From an uncultured bacterium (GTDB lineage Bacteria; Cyanobacteriota; Vampirovibrionia; Gastranaerophilales; Gastranaerophilaceae), in assembly GCA_903868125.1 (NCBI GenBank), contig CAIPUE010000017.1, positions 1-64,000 on the forward strand: a DNA stretch of 64,000 nt. The letters run 5' to 3'. The notes under the pieces were generated by a model that ran no database searches, had not been told where the DNA came from, and was given only the letters and a program-made list of their open reading frames with translations. Position 1 is the first letter of the stretch. Every line of letters begins with the position of its first letter. The position numbers and the translations under genes are program-made. This document shows positions 8,133 through 16,515 of this stretch, in pieces.

Positions 8133-9641
8133 ATGGCAGCAAATGCAACAATAAACATAAATTCAGATTTAACAGTGATTTCCGATAAGCACAGTGTATT
8201 TAAGTCTTCTACGGATAATTCCTCTGCCTTTGCAAATGTTTTTGAGAATGTAAACAAATCCTATACCGAAAAAAATAACGAAACATCTACAAATGATGTT
8301 ATTGCAACGACTACAAGCGAAAAACCTAAAGTTGATGCAAAAGACAACGAGACAAAAAAAGCTGAAGATGCTCATTCTACATCTAATGATATTGATACAG
8401 AAAAAACAATAACAGACAACAAGAATACTGACAGCACTAGTGTTAAAGATAAAACTGAAAACTCAAATGAATCAGAAGACAAAACAAAAACGACCAACGA
8501 GGAATCTATAAATCCAGAAAAAATAATAGTTTCTACTGAAGTCGAAAAGGCTCTTCAATCGTTAATTAGTGTTGATATCTTACAAGTAGAACCAACTCAA
8601 CTTATTCAGAAAAATTTGGGTGACAATTCAGCAGATAAAACAACTAATATTCAAATTCAAGCTCAACAAGTTGTATCTAACTCAAAAATTGACTTGCAAA
8701 AAACTGATTTAAAACTATCCAAAATTACAGCTGATACTAATACTGATACTAATACAGCTAAAGTAACAGATAATCAGGCGCCAATGATAAAAGTAGACGC
8801 CCGAGCAATAATTGCTAATAATACGCTTAATGTAGGTAGTAACCAGCAATCAAGTCAAAACTCAAAAGATGTATTGGATAAAGCCACTATAACTCAAGAT
8901 ATGCTAAATAAAACAAATGCCAAAGTAATTAGCGTTGAGACTTCAAGCTCAAATCAAAACTCAAATTCAAAACAAAATAATTTATTGAACAAGCAAAACC
9001 CTGAAGAGCAGATAATTAAATTGTCACTTGAAAGCAATACCACAAGCAACAACATTAATGTCAACGTAACCCCCAACTTCTCAAACATATCTGATACAAC
9101 ACTTCAAACAAATTTTGCAAAAACTGTTGATAATGTTCAAACATCTAAAGAATTATCTCACAGTGACATTTTATCTCAAATTAATTCTAAATTAGATAAT
9201 CTTCAAACTGAAAATCTAACTAAAGTTAACATAGTTTTAAAACCTGAAAATTTAGGTAAAATCAATCTGGAACTAATAAATTCAAAAGATGGTTTAATTG
9301 CAAAAATGACGACAGACAACCAACAGGTTAAAGAAATTTTGAACAAAAATTTGGACGGGCTGAAAGACACCCTTTCAAGTCAAGGGGTAAATGTTAATAA
9401 TGTTACTGTAAAAATCGACGAGACTCAAAAACAATCAAATGATATGTTCTCATTTGACAATAGGCAATCAAACCAAGGAAATCAAGATTTTTCGGGCAAT
9501 TCAAATAAATCTACTAAAGGCGAAGGTTCTTTTGACAAGGAAATTAATCAATTAACAGAAACAACGGATGCAAAAATTGAAGGAACTGAGGATTCAATTT
9601 CTGTAAGTTCATACCTTGGACAAGTAGATTACAAGATTTAA
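8133..9641 (+). CDS. fliK: Flagellar hook-length control protein FliK
   Basis: The 502-residue protein has a long, low-complexity Asn/Ser/Thr/Lys/Asp-rich N-terminal part (1-350). The C-terminal Flg_hook domain covers about 360-455 and contains VNIVLKPENLGKINLELI and MTTDNQQVKEILNKNLDGL. FliK is secreted during hook growth, and its length and C-terminal switch set the point where export changes to filament proteins. The N-terminal ruler is of ordinary length. It sits between fliJ and flgD in the expected order. A GGATAGG precedes the ATG. Confidence 0.92.
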   Translation: MAANATININSDLTVISDKHSVFKSSTDNSSAFANVFENVNKSYTEKNNETSTNDVIATTTSEKPKVDAKDNETKKAEDAHSTSNDIDTEKTITDNKNTDSTSVKDKTENSNESEDKTKTTNEESINPEKIIVSTEVEKALQSLISVDILQVEPTQLIQKNLGDNSADKTTNIQIQAQQVVSNSKIDLQKTDLKLSKITADTNTDTNTAKVTDNQAPMIKVDARAIIANNTLNVGSNQQSSQNSKDVLDKATITQDMLNKTNAKVISVETSSSNQNSNSKQNNLLNKQNPEEQIIKLSLESNTTSNNINVNVTPNFSNISDTTLQTNFAKTVDNVQTSKELSHSDILSQINSKLDNLQTENLTKVNIVLKPENLGKINLELINSKDGLIAKMTTDNQQVKEILNKNLDGLKDTLSSQGVNVNNVTVKIDETQKQSNDMFSFDNRQSNQGNQDFSGNSNKSTKGEGSFDKEINQLTETTDAKIEGTEDSISVSSYLGQVDYKI

Positions 9642-9664
9642 TAAAAATATAACGGGAGGAAATT

Positions 9665-10117
9665 ATGTCAGTTACAACAGCAAGTCAAATTACCAATGCA
9701 GCAAGTTATACAGCTCAAATGCAAGCAGCTCAGCCAAAGGCAACGGGTGCCGCATCAAAACTGGGGTCACAAGAATTTATGAATTTAATGATGAAGCAAC
9801 TTCAATATCAGGATCCGATGGAACCTGTCAGCAACTCGGAGTTTATCGCCCAACAGGCGCAATTCTCGCAACTTTCAACAACTCAAGAAATGAACAGTAA
9901 TATTGCAAGCAACAACACTGTATCACAAGCATTATCACTGGTTGGTAAAAATGTTACGCTTACAGATCCTAATGATGTTACAAAAACTATAACAGGCAAT
10001 GTTGCATCTTCAACAATTAATGGTAAAAATTCTACAATCAACGTTAACGGAAAAGATTATGCATTAACCTATCTGAAATCTGTAAACGCAAACACAACAA
10101 GTACAACTACAAATTAG
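9665..10117 (+). CDS. flgD: Flagellar hook-capping protein FlgD (short form)
   Basis: FlgD forms the cap under which hook subunits assemble. The N-terminal signature is clear: LGSQEFMNLMMKQLQYQDP, then NSEFIAQQAQFSQLSTTQEM (about 32-75). At 150 residues it is shorter than the usual 220 or so. It keeps the segment LVGKNVTLTD but lacks most of the FnIII/Tudor-like C-terminal region. A strong GGGAGGA precedes the ATG. The gene lies 23 bp after fliK and 37 bp before flgE. Cap function is inferred; the short form may be lineage-specific. Confidence 0.9.
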   Translation: MSVTTASQITNAASYTAQMQAAQPKATGAASKLGSQEFMNLMMKQLQYQDPMEPVSNSEFIAQQAQFSQLSTTQEMNSNIASNNTVSQALSLVGKNVTLTDPNDVTKTITGNVASSTINGKNSTINVNGKDYALTYLKSVNANTTSTTTN

Positions 10118-10154
10118 TAAAACTGTAAATTATATATAATAAAAAGGAGGAGAA

Positions 10155-11669
10155 ATGTCACAATCACTTTATACGGCAATGGGGGGGATATCTGCAGCGC
10201 AAACAGAGCTTAATGTCATCTCAAACAACATTGCAAACATTAACACAACCGGCTATAAATCATCTGCAATAAATTTTTCAGATGTTTATTATGGAACAAT
10301 CTCCTCAGGTACCGGTGCCTCGGGAACAACAGGAGGTACCAACCCTATACAAGTTGGTATTGGTGTTCAGGTAAGTGCCGTTTCAAAAAATTTCAATTCA
10401 GGAACATGGATTGCAACCGGAGCATCAACGGATCTTATGATTCAAGGTAGTGGATTTTTCACTGCCCAATCACCTGCAGGAGAAGTTTTTTATACAAGAG
10501 CCGGCAATTTCTCGTTTGACTCTGCGGGCGATTTGGTTACAACAGACGGTTATAAGATAATTGGAACGGATAAAGTTTTGGCAACAACAAGTGCGGTAAC
10601 TCCTACACATATCCCGCAGTTAATTGTTACAAATGTTACTCCTAACGCCAGTTTTACCACTAATGATATAACAAGTCTGAACAATTGTAGTATGACAGAT
10701 GGTAAATTTAATCTAAGTGTTAACAATAATGCCACACCTCTGGAAATTACGATCGACACAGCAACCAATACCACAATGGCTATGCTTAGAGCCGATATTC
10801 AAAGACAACTCAATGATGCCGCATCCCCTGCAACCGCAGCAGCAGCTGTTGCTGCAGCAGCTGCTCTCCCAGGCGTTACGCCTGCTGAAATTACAGCAAA
10901 AACTATAGCGACTGCCGAGGCTGCGGCAGCTGTTGCTGCGGCTGCGGCGGCGGCAGCGGCAGTACCGGCTTTCAGTTATGGAAATGTCACTGTAACATGT
11001 GATTTGACAACAAATGGAACTATGCAATTTTCAGTAGCAGCTCCAGCTACATCTCTTACTTTTTCAAACTCGGCAATCAATCAATCAAACTTTTTAGCAC
11101 AAACAGGGTTGGCTACTGCTACCATTGCTGCAAATACCTATACAAGTAATGTCTTGGATTATAAAGTAGATGTTTCTCAAGTAACTAGTGTAAGTGCCGC
11201 TACAAAAATCAACAGCTACAGTATAGGTGGAGATGGTTCAATTCAAGCAACATACGCAAATGGAGACTCTCTGGCTGTTAAAGTTGGTGCTGATGGCAAT
11301 ACATACCAATTTACATATACAACAGCAGAAAACATTGTAATCAACGGCACAAATGTTAACGTTGACTCTAACGTTGCGGTTCCCGCAAATTTTGTAGTAC
11401 AGTTGGCAAGCATTACCAATCCAGATGGTTTACTCGCGAGGGGTAGCAATTTATTCAGTGCTGGTGCTAACTCAGGGAACATCGTTTATTCAGTTGGAAA
11501 TGCAATGGGTCTTGGGAATATTGCTTCAGGTGGTTTAGAGTCCTCGAATGTTGATTTATCAACAGAATTTTCAAACATGATTATGTCTCAACGTGCGGTT
11601 CAAGCAAACTCTAGAGTATTCACCACAACCAGTAATATCATGGATACTATTGTAGCAATGGGTAGATAG
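10155..11669 (+). CDS. flgE: Flagellar hook protein FlgE with Ala-rich insert
   Basis: A 504-residue hook subunit. The N-terminal D0 rod motif (MSQSLYTAMGGISAAQTELN, then ISNNIANINTTGYKSS) and the C-terminal D0 (SNVDLSTEFSNMIMSQRAVQANSRVF) are canonical. In between are the FlgE D1/D2 domains. Residues 225-272 (nt 10828-10970) are unusual: almost pure alanine with a few Val, Thr, Pro and Glu, encoded by GC-rich GCN runs unlike the AT-rich surroundings. This segment would lie in the surface-exposed D2/D3 part of the hook. AAGGAGGAG precedes the ATG. Confidence 0.93.
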   Translation: MSQSLYTAMGGISAAQTELNVISNNIANINTTGYKSSAINFSDVYYGTISSGTGASGTTGGTNPIQVGIGVQVSAVSKNFNSGTWIATGASTDLMIQGSGFFTAQSPAGEVFYTRAGNFSFDSAGDLVTTDGYKIIGTDKVLATTSAVTPTHIPQLIVTNVTPNASFTTNDITSLNNCSMTDGKFNLSVNNNATPLEITIDTATNTTMAMLRADIQRQLNDAASPATAAAAVAAAAALPGVTPAEITAKTIATAEAAAAVAAAAAAAAAVPAFSYGNVTVTCDLTTNGTMQFSVAAPATSLTFSNSAINQSNFLAQTGLATATIAANTYTSNVLDYKVDVSQVTSVSAATKINSYSIGGDGSIQATYANGDSLAVKVGADGNTYQFTYTTAENIVINGTNVNVDSNVAVPANFVVQLASITNPDGLLARGSNLFSAGANSGNIVYSVGNAMGLGNIASGGLESSNVDLSTEFSNMIMSQRAVQANSRVFTTTSNIMDTIVAMGR

Positions 11670-11748
11670 AATAATTTGATTGCCATGTAATATAATTTTA
11701 TACCAGCTAGGTACAGGCATGATACAAGCAGGACAAGGAATTTGAATT

Positions 11749-11889
11749 ATGACGAAACATGACCAAATATTAAGAAATATTAAATACCCTGAAATGCATG
11801 TTCATCATGGGTTTGAGGGGAAAAGCAAAAGCAGTAGAACCCTAAATAAACAAATAGTTGTCCAATCATGGAAGATGGAATATAATTAA
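11749..11889 (+). CDS. Possible 46-residue small protein
   Basis: An open frame (MTKHDQILRNIKYPEMHVHHG...) lies in the gap between flgE and yggS. It is basic and His-rich in the middle and has no recognised domain. A weak GGACAAGGAA lies about 9 bases upstream. Without homologues this could be chance. Confidence 0.3.
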   Translation: MTKHDQILRNIKYPEMHVHHGFEGKSKSSRTLNKQIVVQSWKMEYN

Positions 11890-11896
11890 GACATGT

Positions 11897-11915
11897 TCTG
11901 CTTAAAATGCAGAAT
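11897..11915 (+). promoter_or_regulatory. Hairpin in yggS leader
   Basis: TTCTGC-TTAAAAT-GCAGAA forms a 6-bp stem 20 bases ahead of the yggS start. It has no T-run, so it is not an obvious terminator. Its meaning is unknown. Confidence 0.35.
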
Positions 11916-11935
11916 CTTGTAGAGGTAGGAATCGA

Positions 11936-12598
11936 ATGAACACAGTTAGAGACAATCTCTTACAAATACAAGAAGAAATCGCACCTTATACACCGAATAT
12001 TATCGCAGTCACAAAATATTTTGACGAAAGCAAAATCATAGAAGCTTATGATATGGGTTTGAGAGATTTTGGAGAAGCAAGAGTTCTGGACGCAATTGAG
12101 AAAATTCAAAAATTGCCGAAAGAAATCAGGAAAAATTCAAGATTTCACCTAATCGGACACTTACAAACAAATAAAGTTCGAAAAGCTATTGGGAATTTTG
12201 ATTATATCCACTCGATTGATTCTTTAAAATTAGCAAATACCGTTTCAGAAGCAGCCTTGGAAGCAGGAATTAGACAAAAAATCCTGCTACAAGTTAATAA
12301 TGCAAATGAGGAGCAAAAATTCGGATTTTCAAAAGAAGAGCTCTTAAATGATTTTGGGGCAATATTGGTCTTAAAAGGCGTAGAAGTTGTCGGATTAATG
12401 AACATGGCACCCTTTGGCTTAAATAAACAAGACCTAAATAAATTATTTAAAGATGTTGTTGATTTAAGAAATGAGTTAGAAAGAAAATTTGACTGCGAAT
12501 TGAAAGAAATTTCAATGGGAATGAGCGGTGATTATAAAGAGGCAGTTGTAGCAGGGGCTACAATGTTAAGAATAGGAAGAAAATTATTTAGTACGTAA
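11936..12598 (+). CDS. yggS: YggS-family PLP homeostasis protein
   Basis: The 220-residue protein belongs to the YggS/PROSC (PLPBP) family, which binds pyridoxal phosphate and buffers its level. It has the fold-III TIM-barrel landmarks: IIAVTKYF with the PLP lysine (about residue 26), FGEARVLDA, FHLIGHLQTNKVRKA, IHSIDSLKLA, GLMNMAPFG and the C-terminal ISMGMSGDYKEAVVAGATMLRIGR. It is 21 bp upstream of sepF, an association common in Gram-positive bacteria and cyanobacteria. No catalytic activity is expected. Confidence 0.94.
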   Translation: MNTVRDNLLQIQEEIAPYTPNIIAVTKYFDESKIIEAYDMGLRDFGEARVLDAIEKIQKLPKEIRKNSRFHLIGHLQTNKVRKAIGNFDYIHSIDSLKLANTVSEAALEAGIRQKILLQVNNANEEQKFGFSKEELLNDFGAILVLKGVEVVGLMNMAPFGLNKQDLNKLFKDVVDLRNELERKFDCELKEISMGMSGDYKEAVVAGATMLRIGRKLFST

Positions 12599-12619
12599 GA
12601 TAAATTTGGAGGAAGATTA

Positions 12620-13120
12620 GTGGCAGTTTCAGAGAAAATTAAATCATTAGTAGGATTTTTAACACAAGGATTTGAGCAGAGAGATGATGTGTTTGAAGAT
12701 ATGGCGGAAGAAATGGAGATGGATTATCCGATAGAAGATAACCTTGCGCTTGCGCCATCGTATTCAAATTCTTATCGCAGTGAAAGAAATGAGAGAAACG
12801 ACTTAAAAGTTGTTACACACCCGAATTATAAGGGTTATGAAGTTATGGTTATTGAGCCGCGTTCTTTTGGTGAGGCTGGACAGATTGTGCAAAATTTAAA
12901 AGAAAGAAAAACAATAGTTTTAAATCTTCATCTTTTAGATAAAGAACAATCTCAAAGAACGATTGATTTCGTTTGCGGAGCTGCACATGCACTAAACGGA
13001 AAACCGCAAAAAGTCGGCGATATGGTTTTTGTATTCACGCCAAGTAATGTTACTTTATCGGTTGATGCGGCTACAAACAACAATAAATTCAGAGATTCTT
13101 TGTGGAATCAACCACAATAA
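12620..13120 (+). CDS. sepF: Cell division protein SepF
   Basis: SepF (Cdv2 in cyanobacteria) tethers FtsZ to the membrane and polymerises into rings. The 166-residue protein has an N-terminal helix that could bind membrane (VSEKIKSLVGFLTQGF), an acidic linker, and the SepF core at about 80-160. The core includes EAGQIVQNLKERKTIVLNL, AQRTIDFVCGAA-like QRTIDFVCGAAHAL, and GDMVFVFTPSNVTL. The start is GTG with GGAGGAAG 6 bases upstream. SepF with yggS is typical of cyanobacteria and Firmicutes rather than proteobacteria, which is one of the taxonomic clues in the window. Confidence 0.94.
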   Translation: MAVSEKIKSLVGFLTQGFEQRDDVFEDMAEEMEMDYPIEDNLALAPSYSNSYRSERNERNDLKVVTHPNYKGYEVMVIEPRSFGEAGQIVQNLKERKTIVLNLHLLDKEQSQRTIDFVCGAAHALNGKPQKVGDMVFVFTPSNVTLSVDAATNNNKFRDSLWNQPQ

Positions 13121-13176
13121 TTGTATGAAACTGGCAATTGAATTTGCCACAATGATTTGATGATAGTTATAAATTT

Positions 13177-13200
13177 GGAGGCTAAGCCTCCTTTTTTTTT
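13177..13200 (+). terminator. Terminator after sepF
   Basis: GGAGGC-TAA-GCCTCC followed by nine T residues, 56 bp after the sepF stop. This is a classic intrinsic terminator for the yggS-sepF operon. Confidence 0.9.
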
Positions 13201-13520
13201 ACAAAAACGCCAAATACATCAATCTGTTTTTCTTCAGTGAATAAGCAAATATTTCTAAAGTTTTTTTGCCTACTTTTTTTTGCAAAAACGCCAAATACAT
13301 CAATCTGTTTTTCTTTAGTGAATAAGCAAATATTTCTAAAGTTTTTTTGCCTACTTTTTTTGCAAAAACGCCAAATACATCAATCTGTTTTTCTTCAGTG
13401 AATAAGCAAATATTTCTAAAGTTTTTTTGCCTACTTTTTTTACAAAAACGCCAAATACATCAATCTGTTTTTCTTCAGTGAATAAGCAAATATTTCTAAA
13501 GTTTTTTTGCCTACTTTTTT
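13201..13520 (+). repeat. Four-copy 80/81-bp tandem array upstream of metK
   Basis: Units beginning CAAAAACGCCAAATACATC start at 13202, 13283, 13363 and 13443, giving periods of 81, 80 and 80. The copies are almost identical: copy 2 has TTTAG for TTCAG, and T-run length varies by one. Each ends in TTTTTTTGCCTACTTTTTTT. There are no distinct spacers, so it is not a CRISPR array. It has no coding potential. It fills most of the 512-bp gap between sepF and metK. Confidence 0.97.
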
Positions 13521-13535
13521 TACAAAAAAAGTAGG
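13510..13535 (+). terminator. Perfect CCTAC/GTAGG hairpin closing the array
   Basis: CCTACTTTTTTT (13510-13521) pairs with AAAAAAAGTAGG (13524-13535). It is a 12-bp stem with nearly no loop, so in RNA a few A-U pairs would open. It could end transcripts entering metK from upstream, or it may simply be the end of the repeat element. It carries the GTAGG end of the dispersed hairpin family. Confidence 0.5.
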
Positions 13536-13632
13536 TTTTGACTTTTATTTGATTTTAATCTATCATTTTATTAGTAGTTTTAAAAGAATAAAACTTATAT
13601 TAAAAAATAGTAAAAGAATAAGGGAGGCAAAA

Positions 13633-14910
13633 ATGGCATCAAAAAACTTTTTATTTACCTCAGAATCAGTAACTGAAGGGCATCCTGACAAAGTTTGCGA
13701 TCAAATATCTGATGCGATTTTGGACGAATTTTTAACGAAATATCCAAAATCAAGGGTAGCCGCAGAAACAACTGTAACAACGGGTATGGCACTTGTTTGT
13801 GGTGAAATAACCTCTGATTGTTATGTGGATATTCCCCAAACGGTTAGAAATACAATAAAAAATATCGGCTACATTGGGGCAGACGGTGGCGGGTTTGATT
13901 ATAAAACTTGCGCGGTTTTAACCAGCATTGACGAACAATCCGTAGATATAGCCGGTGGGGTAAATAAAGCGTTTGAGTCTCGTGAGGACAATTCAAGCAC
14001 TTCGACTTATGAAACAGAAAGCTTAGGCGCAGGCGATCAAGGGATTATGTTTGGTTACGCTTGTAACGAAACCCCTGAATTAATGCCTTTACCGATAAGC
14101 TTGGCACACAAATTAGCTTATAGATTAGCACAAGTAAGAAAACAAGGACTTGTTAAATATTTAAGACCAGATGGCAAATCACAAGTTACGATTGAATACA
14201 TAGACGGAAAACCTGCTAGAATTGACACTATTTTGCTATCCACTCAACACGATCCTGAAATTAACGGAATAAGTGATAATAAAGAAATTCAGTCCATTAT
14301 TAAAAAGGATTTACTTGAATTGGTGGTAGATTGTGTTTTTGAAACCGAGGCATTGAAACCTGATTCAACAACAAAATATTTAATCAATCCATCAGGACGT
14401 TTCGTAATTGGCGGACCTCAAGGAGATGCGGGCTTGACAGGACGAAAAATTATAGTTGACACCTACGGAGGATATTCAAGACATGGCGGCGGAGCTTTTT
14501 CGGGTAAAGACCCTACAAAAGTTGACCGTTCAGCTGCATACGCGGCAAGATGGGTTGCTAAAAACATCGTTGCGGCAGGATTAGCTGAAAAATGCGAACT
14601 TGAATTAGCTTATGCGATTGGAGTTGCAGAACCGATTTCCGTAATGGTTGATACTTTTGACACGGGAAACTGTCCTGATGAAGAGATTTGTGAATTGGTT
14701 AAACAAAACTTTGACTTGAGACCTGCGGCAATCATCAATCAATTCGATTTAAGAGGATTACCTGCCAAAAATGATGGCAAGTTCTACCAAAAATTGGCAG
14801 CTTACGGACATATGGGCAGATTGGACATTGAAGTACCTTGGGAAAGCACCGACAAGGCTCAGGACTTGAGAGCACAATCGACATTGGGTTGTTCTTGCTG
14901 CTCTAAGTAA
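13633..14910 (+). CDS. metK: S-adenosylmethionine synthase
   Basis: MetK makes S-adenosylmethionine from ATP and methionine. The 425-residue protein from this start keeps the ATP-site [17 protein letters not shown] (16-32), the hexapeptide GAGDQG, and the P-loop-like stretch around [39 protein letters not shown] follows. The frame is open upstream to 13507, but that extension is low-complexity and the ATG here has AGGGAGG at ideal spacing. It is somewhat longer than the usual 380-400. The last residues, SCCSK, add two Cys pairs at the end (GCSCCSK). No SAM riboswitch is recognisable upstream. Confidence 0.97.
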   Translation: MASKNFLFTSESVTEGHPDKVCDQISDAILDEFLTKYPKSRVAAETTVTTGMALVCGEITSDCYVDIPQTVRNTIKNIGYIGADGGGFDYKTCAVLTSIDEQSVDIAGGVNKAFESREDNSSTSTYETESLGAGDQGIMFGYACNETPELMPLPISLAHKLAYRLAQVRKQGLVKYLRPDGKSQVTIEYIDGKPARIDTILLSTQHDPEINGISDNKEIQSIIKKDLLELVVDCVFETEALKPDSTTKYLINPSGRFVIGGPQGDAGLTGRKIIVDTYGGYSRHGGGAFSGKDPTKVDRSAAYAARWVAKNIVAAGLAEKCELELAYAIGVAEPISVMVDTFDTGNCPDEEICELVKQNFDLRPAAIINQFDLRGLPAKNDGKFYQKLAAYGHMGRLDIEVPWESTDKAQDLRAQSTLGCSCCSK

Positions 14911-14939
14911 TAAAGTAAAATCTAAAAGGCATAGTTTAT

Positions 14940-14967
14940 ACAGGTTGGGTTGAAAAACCCAACCTGT
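14940..14967 (+). terminator. Hairpin between convergent metK and L,D-transpeptidase
   Basis: ACAGGTTGGGTT (14940-14951) and AACCCAACCTGT (14956-14967) form a 12-bp stem with a GAAA loop. No T-run follows. It resembles the GTAGG hairpin family and may serve as a bidirectional terminator for the convergent genes. Confidence 0.55.
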
Positions 14968-15034
14968 TATACTGCACAAATTTCAGTCAGGCGGTGAATA
15001 CAACTCAGTATAACAATCAACAGAATGAATCCAT

Positions 15035-15721
15035 TTAATACTTCGTTTGAGTTAGTTCAAATTCATCTTTGTCATTTTTTGTCAATATTAGATGATTGCC
15101 TGCTTCTTCAGGAAGAACATAGGTTTTAAGTCCGCCATGGATGTATTTTGTTAATTCTTTAAAATCTTCTTCCATGAAATTTATACAACCATGAGACATT
15201 CTGTTATTGGCTAAATCTCCGTCATAAAACTTTGAAAGCCTGTCTTTTTGACGGAATTTCGGAACTTTATGCAGGGCAACCACTTTTTTAGTATTTTTAG
15301 TCTTGTTTGCTTTTGCGCCTAAAGAAAGTGTCAAATCTCCGTATGCCGATTTATTAAAAATGTTTGTTATAAGTGTGTATTCTCCGGCAGGAGTTGTGTT
15401 TTTAGCTTTGCCTAAGACACCTCTCGTATCGTTAAAATCATCGCCTATCTCTCTGCCTATGCCGACCTCAAAACTATTTATCTCATTACCCTCTTTGTCA
15501 TAAACGGTTGCTGAACAGTCTTTCTTATTGATAACTACGTAGTATTTTGCCGAGCTTAATTTTGCCCATTCTCTTACTTTTTGTTCGTCATCTTGTATTA
15601 AATCAATTTGAGATACTTTATCTGTTAAAGTGTTCTCTTTTATATCATCAGAAATGTCTATCGCAAAAGAGCCTGTTGATGTGATTATCATAATTAATAA
15701 AATTAAAATTGTTTTTTTCAT
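15035..15721 (-). CDS. L,D-transpeptidase (YkuD domain)
   Basis: A 228-residue exported enzyme. The signal peptide ends near SFA (18-20). The YkuD domain covers about 58-215 and has the catalytic motif SHGCIN at 176-181 with nucleophile Cys179 and upstream HKVPKF (His151). Such enzymes make 3-3 crosslinks in peptidoglycan or attach proteins to it, and resist most beta-lactams. It is a single gene convergent with metK. Which of these activities applies cannot be told from sequence. Confidence 0.88.
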   Translation of the reverse strand: MKKTILILLIMIITSTGSFAIDISDDIKENTLTDKVSQIDLIQDDEQKVREWAKLSSAKYYVVINKKDCSATVYDKEGNEINSFEVGIGREIGDDFNDTRGVLGKAKNTTPAGEYTLITNIFNKSAYGDLTLSLGAKANKTKNTKKVVALHKVPKFRQKDRLSKFYDGDLANNRMSHGCINFMEEDFKELTKYIHGGLKTYVLPEEAGNHLILTKNDKDEFELTQTKY

Positions 15722-15857
15722 AAAATGCTTCCATTGAACCTACCGTACAAGTTTCATTTTCGCTAAATGATAAAGAGTACACACCGAAGAATATTCAATG
15801 TGCACCCTATCATTAAATTAAATGTCCTATGACCTAAGTTTTTCTTAAGTCAACAGG

Positions 15858-16157
15858 TTAATCGCAACAATCATCACAAGTGTCAGGTTGGTCACAACAA
15901 GGACTTTGGATTGGAGCCGCTGGACATGGGCAAGATTCAGCGCATGGTGCAGGACAACATGGCGTAATTAACGGTGCAGGGCAACAAGGCTTTACGCATG
16001 GGCTTGGGCAACACGGAGCCACTATTGGGGCAGCAGGACAACAAGGCGCGGATTGATAGTGGTAAAATTGGGATTGACATGGGCAAGCTGCTAAGCTGGG
16101 TAATGCACCTAATGCCAAGACTAAGAAAGCTCCTAAAGCTATTAATTGTTTTTTCAT
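15858..16157 (-). CDS. Cys/Pro-rich exported small protein
   Basis: I do not recognise this 99-residue protein. After a clear signal peptide (MKKQLIALGAFLVLALGALP, cleavage near SLAA), the mature part of about 75 residues is dominated by Pro, Ala and Cys. The repeated unit is APCCPxP (about six PCC/CPC units), with an acidic tail DTCDDCCD. More than 20 Cys suggest disulfide packing or metal binding. The start was set at 16157 because AAAGGAG lies 8 bases before it; the frame's earlier ATG at 16184 overlaps that ribosome site. It is transcribed alone between the L,D-transpeptidase and a divergent gene. Confidence 0.8.
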   Translation of the reverse strand: MKKQLIALGAFLVLALGALPSLAACPCQSQFYHYQSAPCCPAAPIVAPCCPSPCVKPCCPAPLITPCCPAPCAESCPCPAAPIQSPCCDQPDTCDDCCD

Positions 16158-16515
16158 GATAAAGTTCTCCTTTTTAATTTTCAAAATGGCTGGAGGTAAT
16201 TTAACAATTTGTTACCTCAATGACTTTATCATTTTGCACCCATCAAAATAAAAAACGATATCCAAACAGATAGTCTTATCGTAAAAGCATGGTAGACATT
16301 TTGGCTAGACTTAAATGTTAGGTAGTAATATTTTGAAATGCTGCTGCTGCGATTAAAAATGGGTAATTTAAAAGAAAAGAGGTTAATCTTCTTCTCTTAA
16401 TTTTAATATATTGTTAAATTTATAGGCTAATATTTTTAGTAAGATGGACATATTAATTTCTTAATACACTATACTATAATCAAAGTGGTACATACGTAAT
16501 GGAGTGGCTAAATAA
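16158..16515. other. 358-bp divergent intergenic region
   Basis: This gap separates the Cys-rich gene (minus) from the oxoamine synthase (plus). I see no gene in it. A short hairpin AAGAGGTTAATCTTCTTCTCTT is near 16378-16400. A -10-like TATAAT is at 16475-16480 ahead of the plus-strand gene, with only a poor -35 match. Other signals are not apparent. Confidence 0.6.

Noticed and set aside
10713-11027. Cys/Ser/Arg-rich frame opposite flgE
   Set aside because: It is the antisense reading of the GCN (Ala) run and has no start signal.
13201-13520. CRISPR array
   Set aside because: The units are 80-81 bp and tandem without unique spacers, and no cas gene is present.
13121-13632. SAM riboswitch before metK
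   Set aside because: The gap is filled by the tandem array; I see no conserved SAM-I/II-type core.
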